The notes: generated by a model not told the origin, from the sequence alone. A stretch of 10,062 bases of DNA from Rhodospirillales bacterium (GCA_016187325.1 JACPJY010000038.1:1-10062); one strand, 5' to 3'. Positions 1-6,781 are shown, numbered from the stretch's first letter. Numbers and translations: made by a program.

Positions 1-323
1 ACGTCGCCCGCCGCGAAGTCCTCGAAGAGACCGGCTGCACGGTCGACGACCTTCTGCCGCTATTCCACTACCTGCCGAGCCCCGGGGGCTCGTCGGAGTC
101 CGTGTTCCTGTTTTGCGGGCGCGTCGACGCGACGGCCGTAGGCGGCATCCACGGAGTCAGTGATGAGGGCGAGAACATCCGGGCGTTCAGCATCTCGCCG
201 GAAGAGGCGTTCGCGTACCTGGACCAGGGCCAGATTGCCAATGCCATGACCATCATCGCGTTGCAATGGCTGCGCACCAACCGCGGGCGCATGCGAAAGC
301 GCTGGCTGGCCAAGCGCGCTTGA
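1..323 (+). CDS. nudF: ADP-ribose pyrophosphatase, NudF-type Nudix hydrolase (5' partial)
   Basis: This is the 3' part of a gene whose start lies before the window; reading from base 3 gives 106 residues up to a TGA at 321-323. The family hydrolyses ADP-ribose (and related nucleoside diphosphate sugars) to AMP and ribose 5-phosphate in the cytoplasm. The window opens inside the Nudix box: RREVLEETGC supplies the metal-binding glutamates. It is followed by YLPSPGGSSE and then a VDAT...GIHG...DE(G)ENIR stretch and an IALQWLR end, the layout I know from NudF/TrgB-like ADP-ribose pyrophosphatases, as opposed to short generic Nudix proteins. The protein ends in a basic KRWLAKRA tail. The first part of the Nudix box and the N-terminal dimerisation domain are not visible, so the full length is unknown. 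Its relation to the downstream cysteine genes is probably only positional. Confidence 0.9.
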   Translation, partial: VARREVLEETGCTVDDLLPLFHYLPSPGGSSESVFLFCGRVDATAVGGIHGVSDEGENIRAFSISPEEAFAYLDQGQIANAMTIIALQWLRTNRGRMRKRWLAKRA

Positions 324-348
324 TCGACGCGGTGGCCGCCGGTATCTT
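320..348 (+). promoter_or_regulatory. Candidate sigma70-type promoter for cysK-sseA
   Basis: TTGATC at 320-325 (4 of 6 to TTGACA) and TATCTT at 343-348 (4 of 6 to TATAAT) are separated by 17 bp. The -35 element overlaps the nudF stop codon. Transcription would begin near 355, leaving a leader of about 30 nt before the cysK ATG. This is an inference from spacing and partial consensus match only; cysK could instead be read from an upstream promoter together with nudF. Confidence 0.35.
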
Positions 349-360
349 CCGACGACGGAA
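347..360 (+). other. Small hairpin between nudF and cysK
   Basis: TTCCG (347-351) and CGGAA (356-360) are perfect inverted arms around a 4-base ACGA loop. It lies in the 64-bp gap between nudF and cysK and has no T-run after it, so it is not a convincing terminator. If the candidate promoter at 320-348 is real, the start point falls inside it. Its function is unknown and it may be chance. Confidence 0.25.
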
Positions 361-387
361 ACAACCCAGGCAGGCTTGGGAAAAACC

Positions 388-1389
388 ATGAAAATTCGCG
401 ACGGCTTCGTCGAAACCGTGGGCAACACACCGTTGATCCGCCTCAATCGCGTGTCTGAGGAGACCGGCTGCGAAATCCTCGGCAAGGCCGAATTCCTCAA
501 CCCCGGCAACTCGGTCAAGGACCGCGCGGCGCTGTTCATCATCAAGGACGCCGAGAAGCGCGGCACCCTGAAGCCGGGCGGACTGATCGTCGAGGGCACC
601 GCCGGCAACACCGGCATCGGGCTCGCGCTCTGCGGCAACGCCCGCGGCTACCGGACCCTGATCGTCATCCCCGAGACCCAGAGCGAGGAGAAGAAGACGA
701 TGCTGCGGCTGTGCGGCGCCGAGTTGAAGCAGGTGCCAGCGGTGCCGTTCAAGGATCCGGGAAATTACATCCATGTCGCCGAACGGCTGGCCAATGAGAT
801 GGCGGCAAAGGAAAACAACGGTGTCCTCTACGCCAACCAGTGGGACAACCTCGCCAACCGCCACGCCCATTACGAGGGCACCGGGCCGGAGATCTGGGAC
901 CAGACCGGCGGCAAGGTCGACGGCTTCATTTGCGCCATTGGTACCGGTGGCACGCTCGCCGGCTGTTCGCTGTTCTTCAAGGAGAAAAGCAAGAGGATAA
1001 AGATCGGCGTCGCCGATCCGATGGGCGCGGCGATGTTCAGCTACTTCACCACCGGCGAGTTGAAAAGCTCGGGCTCGTCGATCACCGAGGGCATCGGCCA
1101 GGGCCGGATCACCAAGAACTTGGAAGGCATCGAGGTCGACGAGGCGTTCCAGATTCCGGACTCCGAGGCCCTGCCCTACATCTTCGACCTGTTGAAGCAC
1201 GAGGGGCTGTGCCTCGGCGGCTCCAGCGGCATCAACGTCGCCGGCGCCGTGCGCCTGGCCAGGAGGATGGGCCCCGGTCACACCATCGTCACCATCCTCG
1301 CCGACTACGGCACGCGGTATCTGAGCAAGCTGTTCAATCCGGCGTTCCTGAAGGAACAGGGCCTGCCGACGCCGGACTGGCTGGATTGA
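388..1389 (+). CDS. cysK: Cysteine synthase family PLP enzyme (O-acetylserine sulfhydrylase-like)
   Basis: A 333-residue fold-type II PLP enzyme of the cysteine synthase/cystathionine beta-synthase family, expected to make cysteine from O-acetylserine and sulfide in the cytoplasm. Visible landmarks: NTPLIRL near residue 13; NPGNSVKDR with the PLP lysine at residue 44; the substrate loop TAGNTG at 71-76; the phosphate-binding GTGGT at 185-189; and GGSSGIN near 277-283, where a serine contacts the PLP ring nitrogen. I chose the ATG at 388, six bases after a weak GGGA, over an in-frame TTG at 376 that adds four residues. Two points depart from textbook CysK: the loop has Ala where TSGNTG enzymes have Ser, and it carries an SSITEGIGQGRI segment plus a C-terminal extension ending PTPDWLD. 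It therefore looks like a distinct CysK-like subfamily, and the exact acceptor substrate is not proven. sseA follows two bases later. Confidence 0.88.
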   Translation: MKIRDGFVETVGNTPLIRLNRVSEETGCEILGKAEFLNPGNSVKDRAALFIIKDAEKRGTLKPGGLIVEGTAGNTGIGLALCGNARGYRTLIVIPETQSEEKKTMLRLCGAELKQVPAVPFKDPGNYIHVAERLANEMAAKENNGVLYANQWDNLANRHAHYEGTGPEIWDQTGGKVDGFICAIGTGGTLAGCSLFFKEKSKRIKIGVADPMGAAMFSYFTTGELKSSGSSITEGIGQGRITKNLEGIEVDEAFQIPDSEALPYIFDLLKHEGLCLGGSSGINVAGAVRLARRMGPGHTIVTILADYGTRYLSKLFNPAFLKEQGLPTPDWLD

Positions 1390-1391
1390 CC

Positions 1392-2252
1392 GTGCCCGCC
1401 TACGCCAACCCCGACGCGCTGGTTTCGACCGAGTGGCTGGCCCGGCATCTCGGCCATCCCGCCGTCAAGGTCGTCGACGCCACCTATTTCCTGCCCAATG
1501 CCGGCAAGGATGGACGCGCCGAATACCTGCAGGCCCACATCCCGGGCGCGGTGTTCTTCGACATCGAGGACATCTCGGACCATTCCACCGACCTGCCGCA
1601 CATGCTGCCGGACGCTGAAACGTTCGCCGCCAAGATCGGTACGCTCGGCATCGGCAACGCCGACAAGGTGGTCGCCTACGACGCCAACGGAGGCGCCATG
1701 GCCGCCGGTCGCGCGTGGTGGATGCTGAGGGCGTTTGGCCACCAGGACGTAGCGGTGCTCGACGGCGGGCTCACGGCGTGGCTGGCTGAGGGGCGGCCGA
1801 TCACCGCTGAGGTTCCGAAGCCGAAGGCGAAGCGATTCGCCGCCCGCCTCGATGCACGGCTGGTGCGCGGCGTCGAGCAGATGCTGGCCAACGTCAAGAG
1901 TCGCGGCGAGCAGGTGGTGGACGCGCGCAGCCGCGAGCGTTTCCTCGGCCAGGCGCCGGAACCGCGGGCCGGGCTGCGTTCCGGCCATATTCCAGGCAGC
2001 GTCAGCCTGCCCTATGGCACGCTGGTCGATGCCAAAAGCGGTTTCGCCATGCGGCCGGCGGACCAGCTCGCCCAGGCGATCGCCGACGCCGGGCTCGATA
2101 TGAAGCGGCCGATCGTCGCCAGTTGTGGCTCCGGCGTCACCGCGGCGTTCCTAGCGCTCGGCTTCTACCTGCTTGGCAAGGACGACGTTGCCGTCTACGA
2201 CGGGTCGTGGTCGGAATGGGGCGGTCGCAAGGACACCCCGGTCGAAACCTGA
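1392..2252 (+). CDS. sseA: 3-mercaptopyruvate sulfurtransferase (two-domain rhodanese)
   Basis: A 286-residue protein with two rhodanese domains, roughly residues 10-135 and 165-280. The first is catalytically inert (YDANGG at the active-loop position, no Cys). The second carries the active loop CGSGVTA with the catalytic Cys at 245. The CG[S/A]G[V]T form, as opposed to CRKG, is the established mark of 3-mercaptopyruvate over thiosulfate specificity. The enzyme moves sulfur from 3-mercaptopyruvate to thiols or cyanide, releasing pyruvate. Other conserved pieces are AHIPGAVFFDI in domain 1, SGHIPGSVSLP in domain 2, and GSWSEWG near the C-terminus. The GTG at 1392 lies two bases after the cysK stop, so translational coupling is likely; an in-frame TTG at 1386 overlapping that stop is an alternative. 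The open frame extends much further upstream, but that part is the shadow of cysK. Pairing with cysK fits cysteine metabolism. Confidence 0.93.
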   Translation: MPAYANPDALVSTEWLARHLGHPAVKVVDATYFLPNAGKDGRAEYLQAHIPGAVFFDIEDISDHSTDLPHMLPDAETFAAKIGTLGIGNADKVVAYDANGGAMAAGRAWWMLRAFGHQDVAVLDGGLTAWLAEGRPITAEVPKPKAKRFAARLDARLVRGVEQMLANVKSRGEQVVDARSRERFLGQAPEPRAGLRSGHIPGSVSLPYGTLVDAKSGFAMRPADQLAQAIADAGLDMKRPIVASCGSGVTAAFLALGFYLLGKDDVAVYDGSWSEWGGRKDTPVET

Positions 2253-2299
2253 GCCGGTGCGATCCAATCCGCGGGGAGCGGCCGACGGCCACGCCGCCG

Positions 2300-3070
2300 T
2301 CAGTGGGCCAGGATCTGGCTCAGGAACAGTTTGGTGCGGTCGTTCTGCGGATTTCCGAAGAAGGCGTGTGGCTCGTTCTGCTCGATGATCTCGCCACCGT
2401 CCATGAAGATGACTCGGTCGGCGACCGTCTTGGCGAAGCCCATTTCATGGGTGACCACGAGCATGGTCATGCCGGTGCCGGCGAGCTCGATCATCACGTC
2501 CAGCACCTCCTTGATCATTTCCGGATCGAGCGCCGATGTCGGTTCGTCGAATAGCATGATCTTCGGGTTCATACACAGCGAGCGCGCGATGGCGACGCGC
2601 TGCTGCTGGCCGCCGGATAGCTGACCCGGAAATTTCCGCGCCTGTTCCGGGATTTTTACCCGCGCCAAATAGCTCATGGCGATCTCTTCCGCTTCCCTCT
2701 TCGGCGTCTGGCGAACCCAGATCGGCCCGAGCGTGCAGTTCTCGAGTACGGTCAGGTGCGGGAACAGGTTGAAGTGCTGGAATACCATGCCGACCTCGCG
2801 CCGTATGGCGTCGATGTTCTTGAGATCGTCCGTCAATTCGATGCCGTCGACGATGATCTGTCCCTGCTGATGCTCCTCCAGCCGGTTGATGCAACGGATC
2901 ATCGTCGATTTTCCCGAACCCGACGGCCCGCACACCACGATGCGTTCCTTGCGCTTGACCGTCAGGTTGATGTTCTTCAGGACGTGGAACTGGCCGTACC
3001 ATTTGTGCATCTCAATGATCTGAATGATCGAGTCGTTCGACGATCTCATCAGCTTCGCGGTGTCACCCAT
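2300..3070 (-). CDS. aapP: General L-amino acid ABC transporter, ATP-binding protein
   Basis: A 256-residue cytoplasmic ATPase of the polar amino acid (PAAT/HAAT) importer family that powers the AapQM channel. The motifs are complete and canonical: Walker A GPSGSGKST at 48-56, Q-loop glutamine near 98 (MVFQHFNLFPH), signature LSGGQQQR at 151-158, Walker B IMLFDEPTSALD at 171-182, and the switch histidine in VVTHEMGFAK at 208. The segment HKWYGQFHVLKNINLTV at the N-terminus is typical of GlnQ/AapP. It is the last gene of the operon, 11 bp after the aapM stop. The ATG at 3068-3070 has only a modest AGGGAT ribosome site inside the aapM end, and an in-frame ATG seven codons later is possible. It converges on sseA with 47 bp between the two stop codons and no strong terminator. 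Confidence 0.95.
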   Translation of the reverse strand: MGDTAKLMRSSNDSIIQIIEMHKWYGQFHVLKNINLTVKRKERIVVCGPSGSGKSTMIRCINRLEEHQQGQIIVDGIELTDDLKNIDAIRREVGMVFQHFNLFPHLTVLENCTLGPIWVRQTPKREAEEIAMSYLARVKIPEQARKFPGQLSGGQQQRVAIARSLCMNPKIMLFDEPTSALDPEMIKEVLDVMIELAGTGMTMLVVTHEMGFAKTVADRVIFMDGGEIIEQNEPHAFFGNPQNDRTKLFLSQILAH

Positions 3071-3081
3071 GACCAGGATCC

Positions 3082-4206
3082 CTATCGTCTATAGCCTGTA
3101 TCCAGCTTGCGCTCGAGGTAGAGGGCGTAGCGGGACATGCCGAAACAGCTGATGAAGAAGAAGACGGCGACGAAGATATAGACCTCCGTCGAGAGCCCCT
3201 GCCACTTGGCATCGGCGAGCGACGCCTTGCCGATGCCGAGCGGGTCGAGGAGCCCGATGATGATGACCAGCGTCGTGTCCTTGTAGAGCGAGATGAAGGT
3301 ATTGACGATGCCGGGAATCGAGATTTTCAAGGCCTGCGGCAGCACCACCAGACGCATCATCTTCCAGTAGCCGATGCCCATCGATTGCGCCGCCTCGTAC
3401 TGGCCCTTGGGGATCGCCTGCAGCCCGCCGCGCACCACCTCCGCCATGTAGCCGGACGCGAACAAGGTGACCATGATCAGCACTCGTACCAGCAAGTTGA
3501 AGTCGGTGCCGGGCGGCAGGAAGTAGCTGAGCATCGCGGAAGCCACGAACAACAGGGTGATCAGCGGCACGCCGCGGATGAACTCGATGAAAGCGATGCT
3601 GAGCGTGCGCAAAACCGGCATCTTTGATTGCCGGCCGAGCGCCAGTAGCACCCCGAGAGGCAGCGAAAATGAGATGCCGGTGACGCCGATCACCAGCGTC
3701 AGCAGGAAGCCGCCGAACTGGTCGGTGGTCACGGGCTTCAGTCCGAGGCCGCCGATCAACAGCCAGCCGGCGACGAAGGGATAGGCGCAGGTGAAAATCA
3801 GGAGCTTCGCGCGCTGTGGTACGTTATCCCACAGCACTGGCAGAAGCGCGACGACCAGAAGCACGGCAGCGAGATTCGGCCGCCAGCGTTCGGTTACGGG
3901 GTAGAAGCCATAGACGAACAGCTCGAAGCGGTTCTGGATGAACGCCCAGCATGCGCCGGGGGACTGGGCCTGGCAATCCTTGCGGGATTCGCCGGTGAAC
4001 GCTGCGTCGAGGAATGCCCATTGCAGCAGCGGCGGAATGGTCACCCACAGCAGCCACGCCGCCAATACGGTGAGCACCGCGTTGGTGACCGAGCCGAATA
4101 AGTTTTCCTTGATCCACAACAGCGGCCCCGTCGACAGCCCCGGCGGCGGCAGGCTCGGATGCTTGCCCGGCGGATATTTCTGGGTCGCGGCGGCTGTATC
4201 GTCCAT
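3082..4206 (-). CDS. aapM: General L-amino acid ABC transporter, permease AapM
   Basis: A 374-residue inner-membrane permease subunit of the polar amino acid ABC importer. A hydrophilic, proline-rich N-terminus (about residues 1-30) precedes a first membrane segment at about 40-65. A soluble cysteine-containing loop follows (ESRKDCQAQSPGACWAF, about 73-89), then further hydrophobic segments between 112 and 225, 238 and 258, and 295 and 360. The cytoplasmic EAA coupling loop that docks with the ATPase is clear at 271-294: E271, A272, A273, G277, then VVLPQAL. IEFIRGVPL at 207-215 is the conserved start of the permease core. The length exceeds a minimal HisM-type permease, as expected for the Aap/Bzt group. 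The ATG lies 9 bp after the aapQ stop with a poor ribosome site of its own, so coupling to aapQ is likely. Confidence 0.93.
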   Translation of the reverse strand: MDDTAAATQKYPPGKHPSLPPPGLSTGPLLWIKENLFGSVTNAVLTVLAAWLLWVTIPPLLQWAFLDAAFTGESRKDCQAQSPGACWAFIQNRFELFVYGFYPVTERWRPNLAAVLLVVALLPVLWDNVPQRAKLLIFTCAYPFVAGWLLIGGLGLKPVTTDQFGGFLLTLVIGVTGISFSLPLGVLLALGRQSKMPVLRTLSIAFIEFIRGVPLITLLFVASAMLSYFLPPGTDFNLLVRVLIMVTLFASGYMAEVVRGGLQAIPKGQYEAAQSMGIGYWKMMRLVVLPQALKISIPGIVNTFISLYKDTTLVIIIGLLDPLGIGKASLADAKWQGLSTEVYIFVAVFFFISCFGMSRYALYLERKLDTGYRR

Positions 4207-4215
4207 GGCCGGGTC

Positions 4216-5418
4216 TTAGCGCTCCACCAGCTTGATCTTCTTGTTGTACCAATTCATGAACGCCGAGATGATCAGCGAGAACGCGAGATAGATGGAAAGC
4301 ACGATGATCATCGATTCCATCTCCTTGCCGGTCTGCATCAGCGAGATGCCGCCGATGGTGGCGACGATGTCCATGTAGCCGATGGCGATGGCCAGCGACG
4401 AGTTCTTGGTGATGTTGAGGAACTGGCTGGTCAGCGGCGGCACGATGACGCGCAAAGCCTGCGGAATAATGATCAGCTGCAGGGTCCGGTTCGGCCTGAG
4501 GCCGATGGCGTAGGACGCCTCGGTCTGGCCCCACGCCACCGAAAGGATGCCAGCGCGCACGATCTCGGCGATGAAGGCCGAGGTGTAATAGGACAATGCC
4601 AGCCACAGCGCCAGGAACTCCGGGCGCATCACCATCCCGCCCTGGAAATTGAAGCCCTTGAGCGCCGGCACTTCCCAGCTCAGCGGCGAGCCCGAAACCC
4701 AGAACGCCAGTGTCGGCAGCAAGACGATGATCGCGAGGCCGGGCCATAATACCGGATATATCTTTCCGGTTTCTTCCTGCACCTTGCGGGCCCAGCGGCG
4801 GTACGCCCAAACGACGGCGACGGCAGCGAAAAACGCCACCAAGGTCCATACGAACGCGTCCTCGAACACCGGTTTCGGGATGAACACGCCGCGATTGGTG
4901 AGAAACGCCGTCTTGCTCCAGTCCAACGCCTGCCTCGGCACCGGCAGCACGTTGACGATGATCCCGTAGACCAAAAGGATGTGTAGCAGCACCGGCACGT
5001 TGCGGGTGAACTCGATGAAGCAGTAAACGATGCGGTTGATCAACCAGTTCTTGGAAAGCCTGAGCACCCCCAGGATGTACCCCATGGCAGTCGCCAGCAC
5101 GATGCCGCAAACCGCCACCAGGACGGTATGCAGGATGCCGACGGTCATCGCCCGCAGGTGGGTGTCCTGCGACGTGTAGGAAATCAGGTGCTGGTTGATG
5201 TCGTAGCTAGCGGGCTGTTCGAGGAAGGAAAAGCTAAAGGTCTTGCCGAGCCGCGCGAGGTTCTGGATGGCGTTGTCGATGATGTAGGCGAAAAAGGCGA
5301 ACAGGATCGCCAGCGTCAGGATCTGGATGATTACGGCGCGCGCTTCCTTATTGCGCCACAGCCGCAACAAGGCGTTGGTGTCGCCCGCCGTGACGGCGGC
5401 GCTCGCCTGGATCGCCAA
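4216..5418 (-). CDS. aapQ: General L-amino acid ABC transporter, permease AapQ
   Basis: A 400-residue inner-membrane permease that would pair with AapM to form the channel. Hydrophobic segments are seen near residues 29-46, 92-120, 142-160, 189-206, 226-241, 266-285, 312-327 and 366-388. The conserved EFTRNVPVL stands at 136-144, and the EAA loop at 300-322 (E300, A301, G306, then IIPQAL) contacts AapP. A long insertion between the first and later segments (about 160-260) is a feature of the Aap/Bzt permeases. The start is a TTG at 5416-5418: no in-frame ATG exists nearby, and a strong GGGGAGGTG ribosome site stands just upstream. It follows aapJ after a 147-bp gap that carries two hairpins, and is followed by aapM after 9 bp. 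Confidence 0.93.
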   Translation of the reverse strand: MAIQASAAVTAGDTNALLRLWRNKEARAVIIQILTLAILFAFFAYIIDNAIQNLARLGKTFSFSFLEQPASYDINQHLISYTSQDTHLRAMTVGILHTVLVAVCGIVLATAMGYILGVLRLSKNWLINRIVYCFIEFTRNVPVLLHILLVYGIIVNVLPVPRQALDWSKTAFLTNRGVFIPKPVFEDAFVWTLVAFFAAVAVVWAYRRWARKVQEETGKIYPVLWPGLAIIVLLPTLAFWVSGSPLSWEVPALKGFNFQGGMVMRPEFLALWLALSYYTSAFIAEIVRAGILSVAWGQTEASYAIGLRPNRTLQLIIIPQALRVIVPPLTSQFLNITKNSSLAIAIGYMDIVATIGGISLMQTGKEMESMIIVLSIYLAFSLIISAFMNWYNKKIKLVER

Positions 5419-5421
5419 TTA

Positions 5422-5430
5422 CACCTCCCC
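5422..5430 (-). promoter_or_regulatory. Strong ribosome binding site that fixes the aapQ TTG start
   Basis: On the minus strand GGGGAGGTG is followed by TAA and then the TTG codon. The GGAGG core sits 5 nt before TTG, near-ideal spacing, and the in-frame TAA rules out the GTG contained in the motif. This decides the unusual start codon of aapQ. Confidence 0.7.
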
Positions 5431-5457
5431 TTCAACTCCCGACCCGACGCTCCGATC

Positions 5458-5480
5458 CCGAATTTTCTCCCGAAATTCGG
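5458..5480 (-). other. Intercistronic hairpin 2 between aapJ and aapQ
   Basis: Perfect 8-bp arms CCGAATTT (5458-5465) and AAATTCGG (5473-5480) enclose a 7-base loop. It lies about 40 bp before the aapQ start and 24 bp downstream, in the transcript, of the stronger hairpin at 5505-5535. It could protect the upstream aapJ message or modulate read-through; no poly-U run follows, so simple termination is unlikely. Confidence 0.5.
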
Positions 5481-5504
5481 CACCGGCCCAAGAAACACGA
5501 CGCT

Positions 5505-5535
5505 GGGCCGGCGGAGTCGCGGCTTCCACCGGCCC
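5505..5535 (-). other. Intercistronic hairpin 1 after aapJ (attenuator or mRNA-stabilising structure)
   Basis: In the minus-strand transcript GGGCCGGUGGA pairs with UCCGCCGGCCC, giving an 11-bp stem (one G-U pair) with a 9-nt loop. The stem is GC-rich and begins about 30 nt after the aapJ stop. The bases after it (AGCGTCGTGTTTCTT) are only moderately U-rich. Such structures commonly follow binding-protein genes of ABC operons and keep their mRNA more abundant than the permease part; that role is inferred here. Confidence 0.55.
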
Positions 5536-5565
5536 TTGTTCCGTCGATGTCAAACGCCCGGTCTT

Positions 5566-6591
5566 TTACCGGAACGGCGGCGCGTACTGCAGCCCACCGT
5601 TGAACCATTGGGCGTTTAGACCGCGCTCCAGGCCTATGTTGGTCTTTGGCCCGATGTTGCGCTCGAAGATCTCGCCGTAGTTACCGGCGGCCTTGATGGC
5701 CTTCAGCGCCCAATCCTTGTCGAGGCCCAGCATACCCCCGAGATTGCCTTCGGTTCCCAATAGCCGCTTGACTTCCGGGTTGGCGGATTTCTTTGCCATC
5801 TCGTCGGCGTTGCCCTTGGTAACGCCGTACTCCTCGGCCGCGACAAGGGCGTAAGTGACCCAGCGGACGACGTCGGCCCACTGGTCATCGCCGTGGCGCA
5901 CTGCCGGCCCCAGCGGCTCCTTAGAAATGATCTCCGGCAGGATGACATGGTCGGCCGGCTTGTCGAAGGTGGCGCGGGTCGCGGCCAATCCCGACGCGTC
6001 GGTGGTGTAGGTGTCGCAGCGCTGGGCAAGATAAGCGGTGCGGGCTTCGTCGTTGGTTTCGATCGGCACCGGTTCGTACTTGATCTTGTTGGCGCGGAAG
6101 AAGTCCGCGAGGTTGAGCTCGGTGGTGGTACCGGTCTGAATGCACACCGTTGCGCCGTTGAGCTGCTTGGCACTCTTGATACCAGCCGACTTGCGGATGA
6201 TGAAGCCCTGGCCGTCGTAATAGTTGACGCCGACGAAGCTCAGCTTCACGTCCACGTCGCGCACATACGTCCAAGTGGTGTTGCGGAAGAGGACATCACC
6301 CTCTTTCGAATTCAGCAACGTGAACCGGGTCTTGCCGGTCGCCGGGATGAACTTCACCTTGTTTCCGTCACCGACCACGGCCGCGGCCAAGGCGCGACAA
6401 TGGTCCGCGTCGAAGCCCTGCCACTTGCCGGCTTTATCGGTATAGGAGAACCCGGCGAGGCCGGTATTGGTGATGCAGTTCAGTTCCTTGCGGGCCTTGA
6501 CGTCATCGAGCGTCCCGGCCTCGGCCGCCATTGGCGCAACGGCCGACGCCGCCGCGATCGCCGCGACGAACGTAATTGCGGTTTTCCTCAT
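5566..6591 (-). CDS. aapJ: General L-amino acid ABC transporter, periplasmic substrate-binding protein
   Basis: A 341-residue exported solute-binding protein that captures amino acids in the periplasm and delivers them to AapQM. It begins with a Sec signal peptide: MRKT, a hydrophobic alanine-rich core, and AEA|G as the likely cleavage site after residue 25. The mature part shows family 3 binding-protein features: GFSYTDKAGKWQGFDADHC near the start, RFTLLNSKEGDVLFRNTTWT as the ligand-contact strand, GVNYYDGQGF, and GATVCIQTGTT. Several cysteines (about 39, 65 and later in VCIQ and QRCD) are at positions I associate with AapJ disulfides, not with short HisJ/GlnH proteins. The ATG at 6589-6591 is preceded by AGGGAG nine bases upstream. 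It is first in the operon and divergent from metC, an arrangement I recall from rhizobia. Confidence 0.95.
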   Translation of the reverse strand: MRKTAITFVAAIAAASAVAPMAAEAGTLDDVKARKELNCITNTGLAGFSYTDKAGKWQGFDADHCRALAAAVVGDGNKVKFIPATGKTRFTLLNSKEGDVLFRNTTWTYVRDVDVKLSFVGVNYYDGQGFIIRKSAGIKSAKQLNGATVCIQTGTTTELNLADFFRANKIKYEPVPIETNDEARTAYLAQRCDTYTTDASGLAATRATFDKPADHVILPEIISKEPLGPAVRHGDDQWADVVRWVTYALVAAEEYGVTKGNADEMAKKSANPEVKRLLGTEGNLGGMLGLDKDWALKAIKAAGNYGEIFERNIGPKTNIGLERGLNAQWFNGGLQYAPPFR

Positions 6592-6752
6592 TGGTACATG
6601 CTCCCTGGTGAATTGCGCTTATTGAAACCCTGGACCCCGTCAGTTTACGCCGCCGATCGCGGAGCCAAGCGGAATCCGTAACATGCCATGCAAAATGGTT
6701 CAAGAACAAAGACTTGGAAGGATTTTCGAAGCCAATGAAATCGCCCGCATCT

Positions 6753-6781
6753 TTGTCGCCTTGGCCATGGCGACATAGTAT
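6753..6781 (+). promoter_or_regulatory. Candidate metC promoter
   Basis: TTGTCG (6753-6758) and TAGTAT (6776-6781) each match 4 of 6 consensus sigma70 positions and are exactly 17 bp apart. Transcription would start near 6788 and leave a leader of about 45 nt. The spacer is almost wholly occupied by the palindrome at 6754-6775, which supports a regulated promoter. This is inferred from sequence only. Confidence 0.45.
6754..6775. promoter_or_regulatory. 22-bp near-perfect palindrome, putative operator
   Basis: Arms TGTCGCC (6754-6760) and GGCGACA (6769-6775) are perfect inverted repeats. The core TGGCCA (6762-6767) is itself palindromic about the same centre, so 10 of 11 base pairs are symmetric; only the two T bases at 6761 and 6768 break the symmetry. 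It sits between the proposed -35 and -10 of metC, 57 bp before its ATG, where a dimeric regulator could block or remodel the promoter. I do not recognise it as the site of a known regulator. Confidence 0.55.

Noticed and set aside
253..1281. Long minus-strand open frame (342 codons) opposite cysK
   Set aside because: It is antisense to a clear PLP enzyme, has low-complexity Ala/Gly/Arg composition and no recognisable motif; such frames are common in GC-rich genomes.
840..1391. Upstream extension of the sseA reading frame
   Set aside because: The residues are Arg/His/Gly-rich and lie inside cysK; the rhodanese homology begins only after the GTG at 1392.
2253..2299. Possible bidirectional terminator between sseA and aapP
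   Set aside because: Only weak GC-rich inverted repeats (GCGGC/GCCGC at 2278-2297, GGCC-GAC-GGCC at 2280-2290) with no T-run on either side; not strong enough to call.
3824..5110. 428-codon minus-strand frame spanning aapQ and aapM
   Set aside because: It is a frame-shifted shadow of the two permeases, with an Arg/His/Gly-rich product and no membrane segments or motifs.
5893..6681. 262-codon plus-strand frame opposite aapJ
   Set aside because: Antisense to a well-supported binding protein; no domain features and no plausible ribosome site.
6674..6703. aapJ promoter built on TTGAAC (minus strand, 6703-6698)
   Set aside because: The hexamer at 16-18 bp spacing (TTACGG, TACGGA or ACGGAT) is a poor -10, and no sigma54 GG-N10-GC pattern was found, so no promoter is called.
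6503..6709. Possible short leader peptide upstream of aapJ (68 codons, begins MFLNHFAWH)
   Set aside because: It has no good ribosome site, runs out of frame into aapJ, and has no codon run for a single amino acid as an attenuator leader would.
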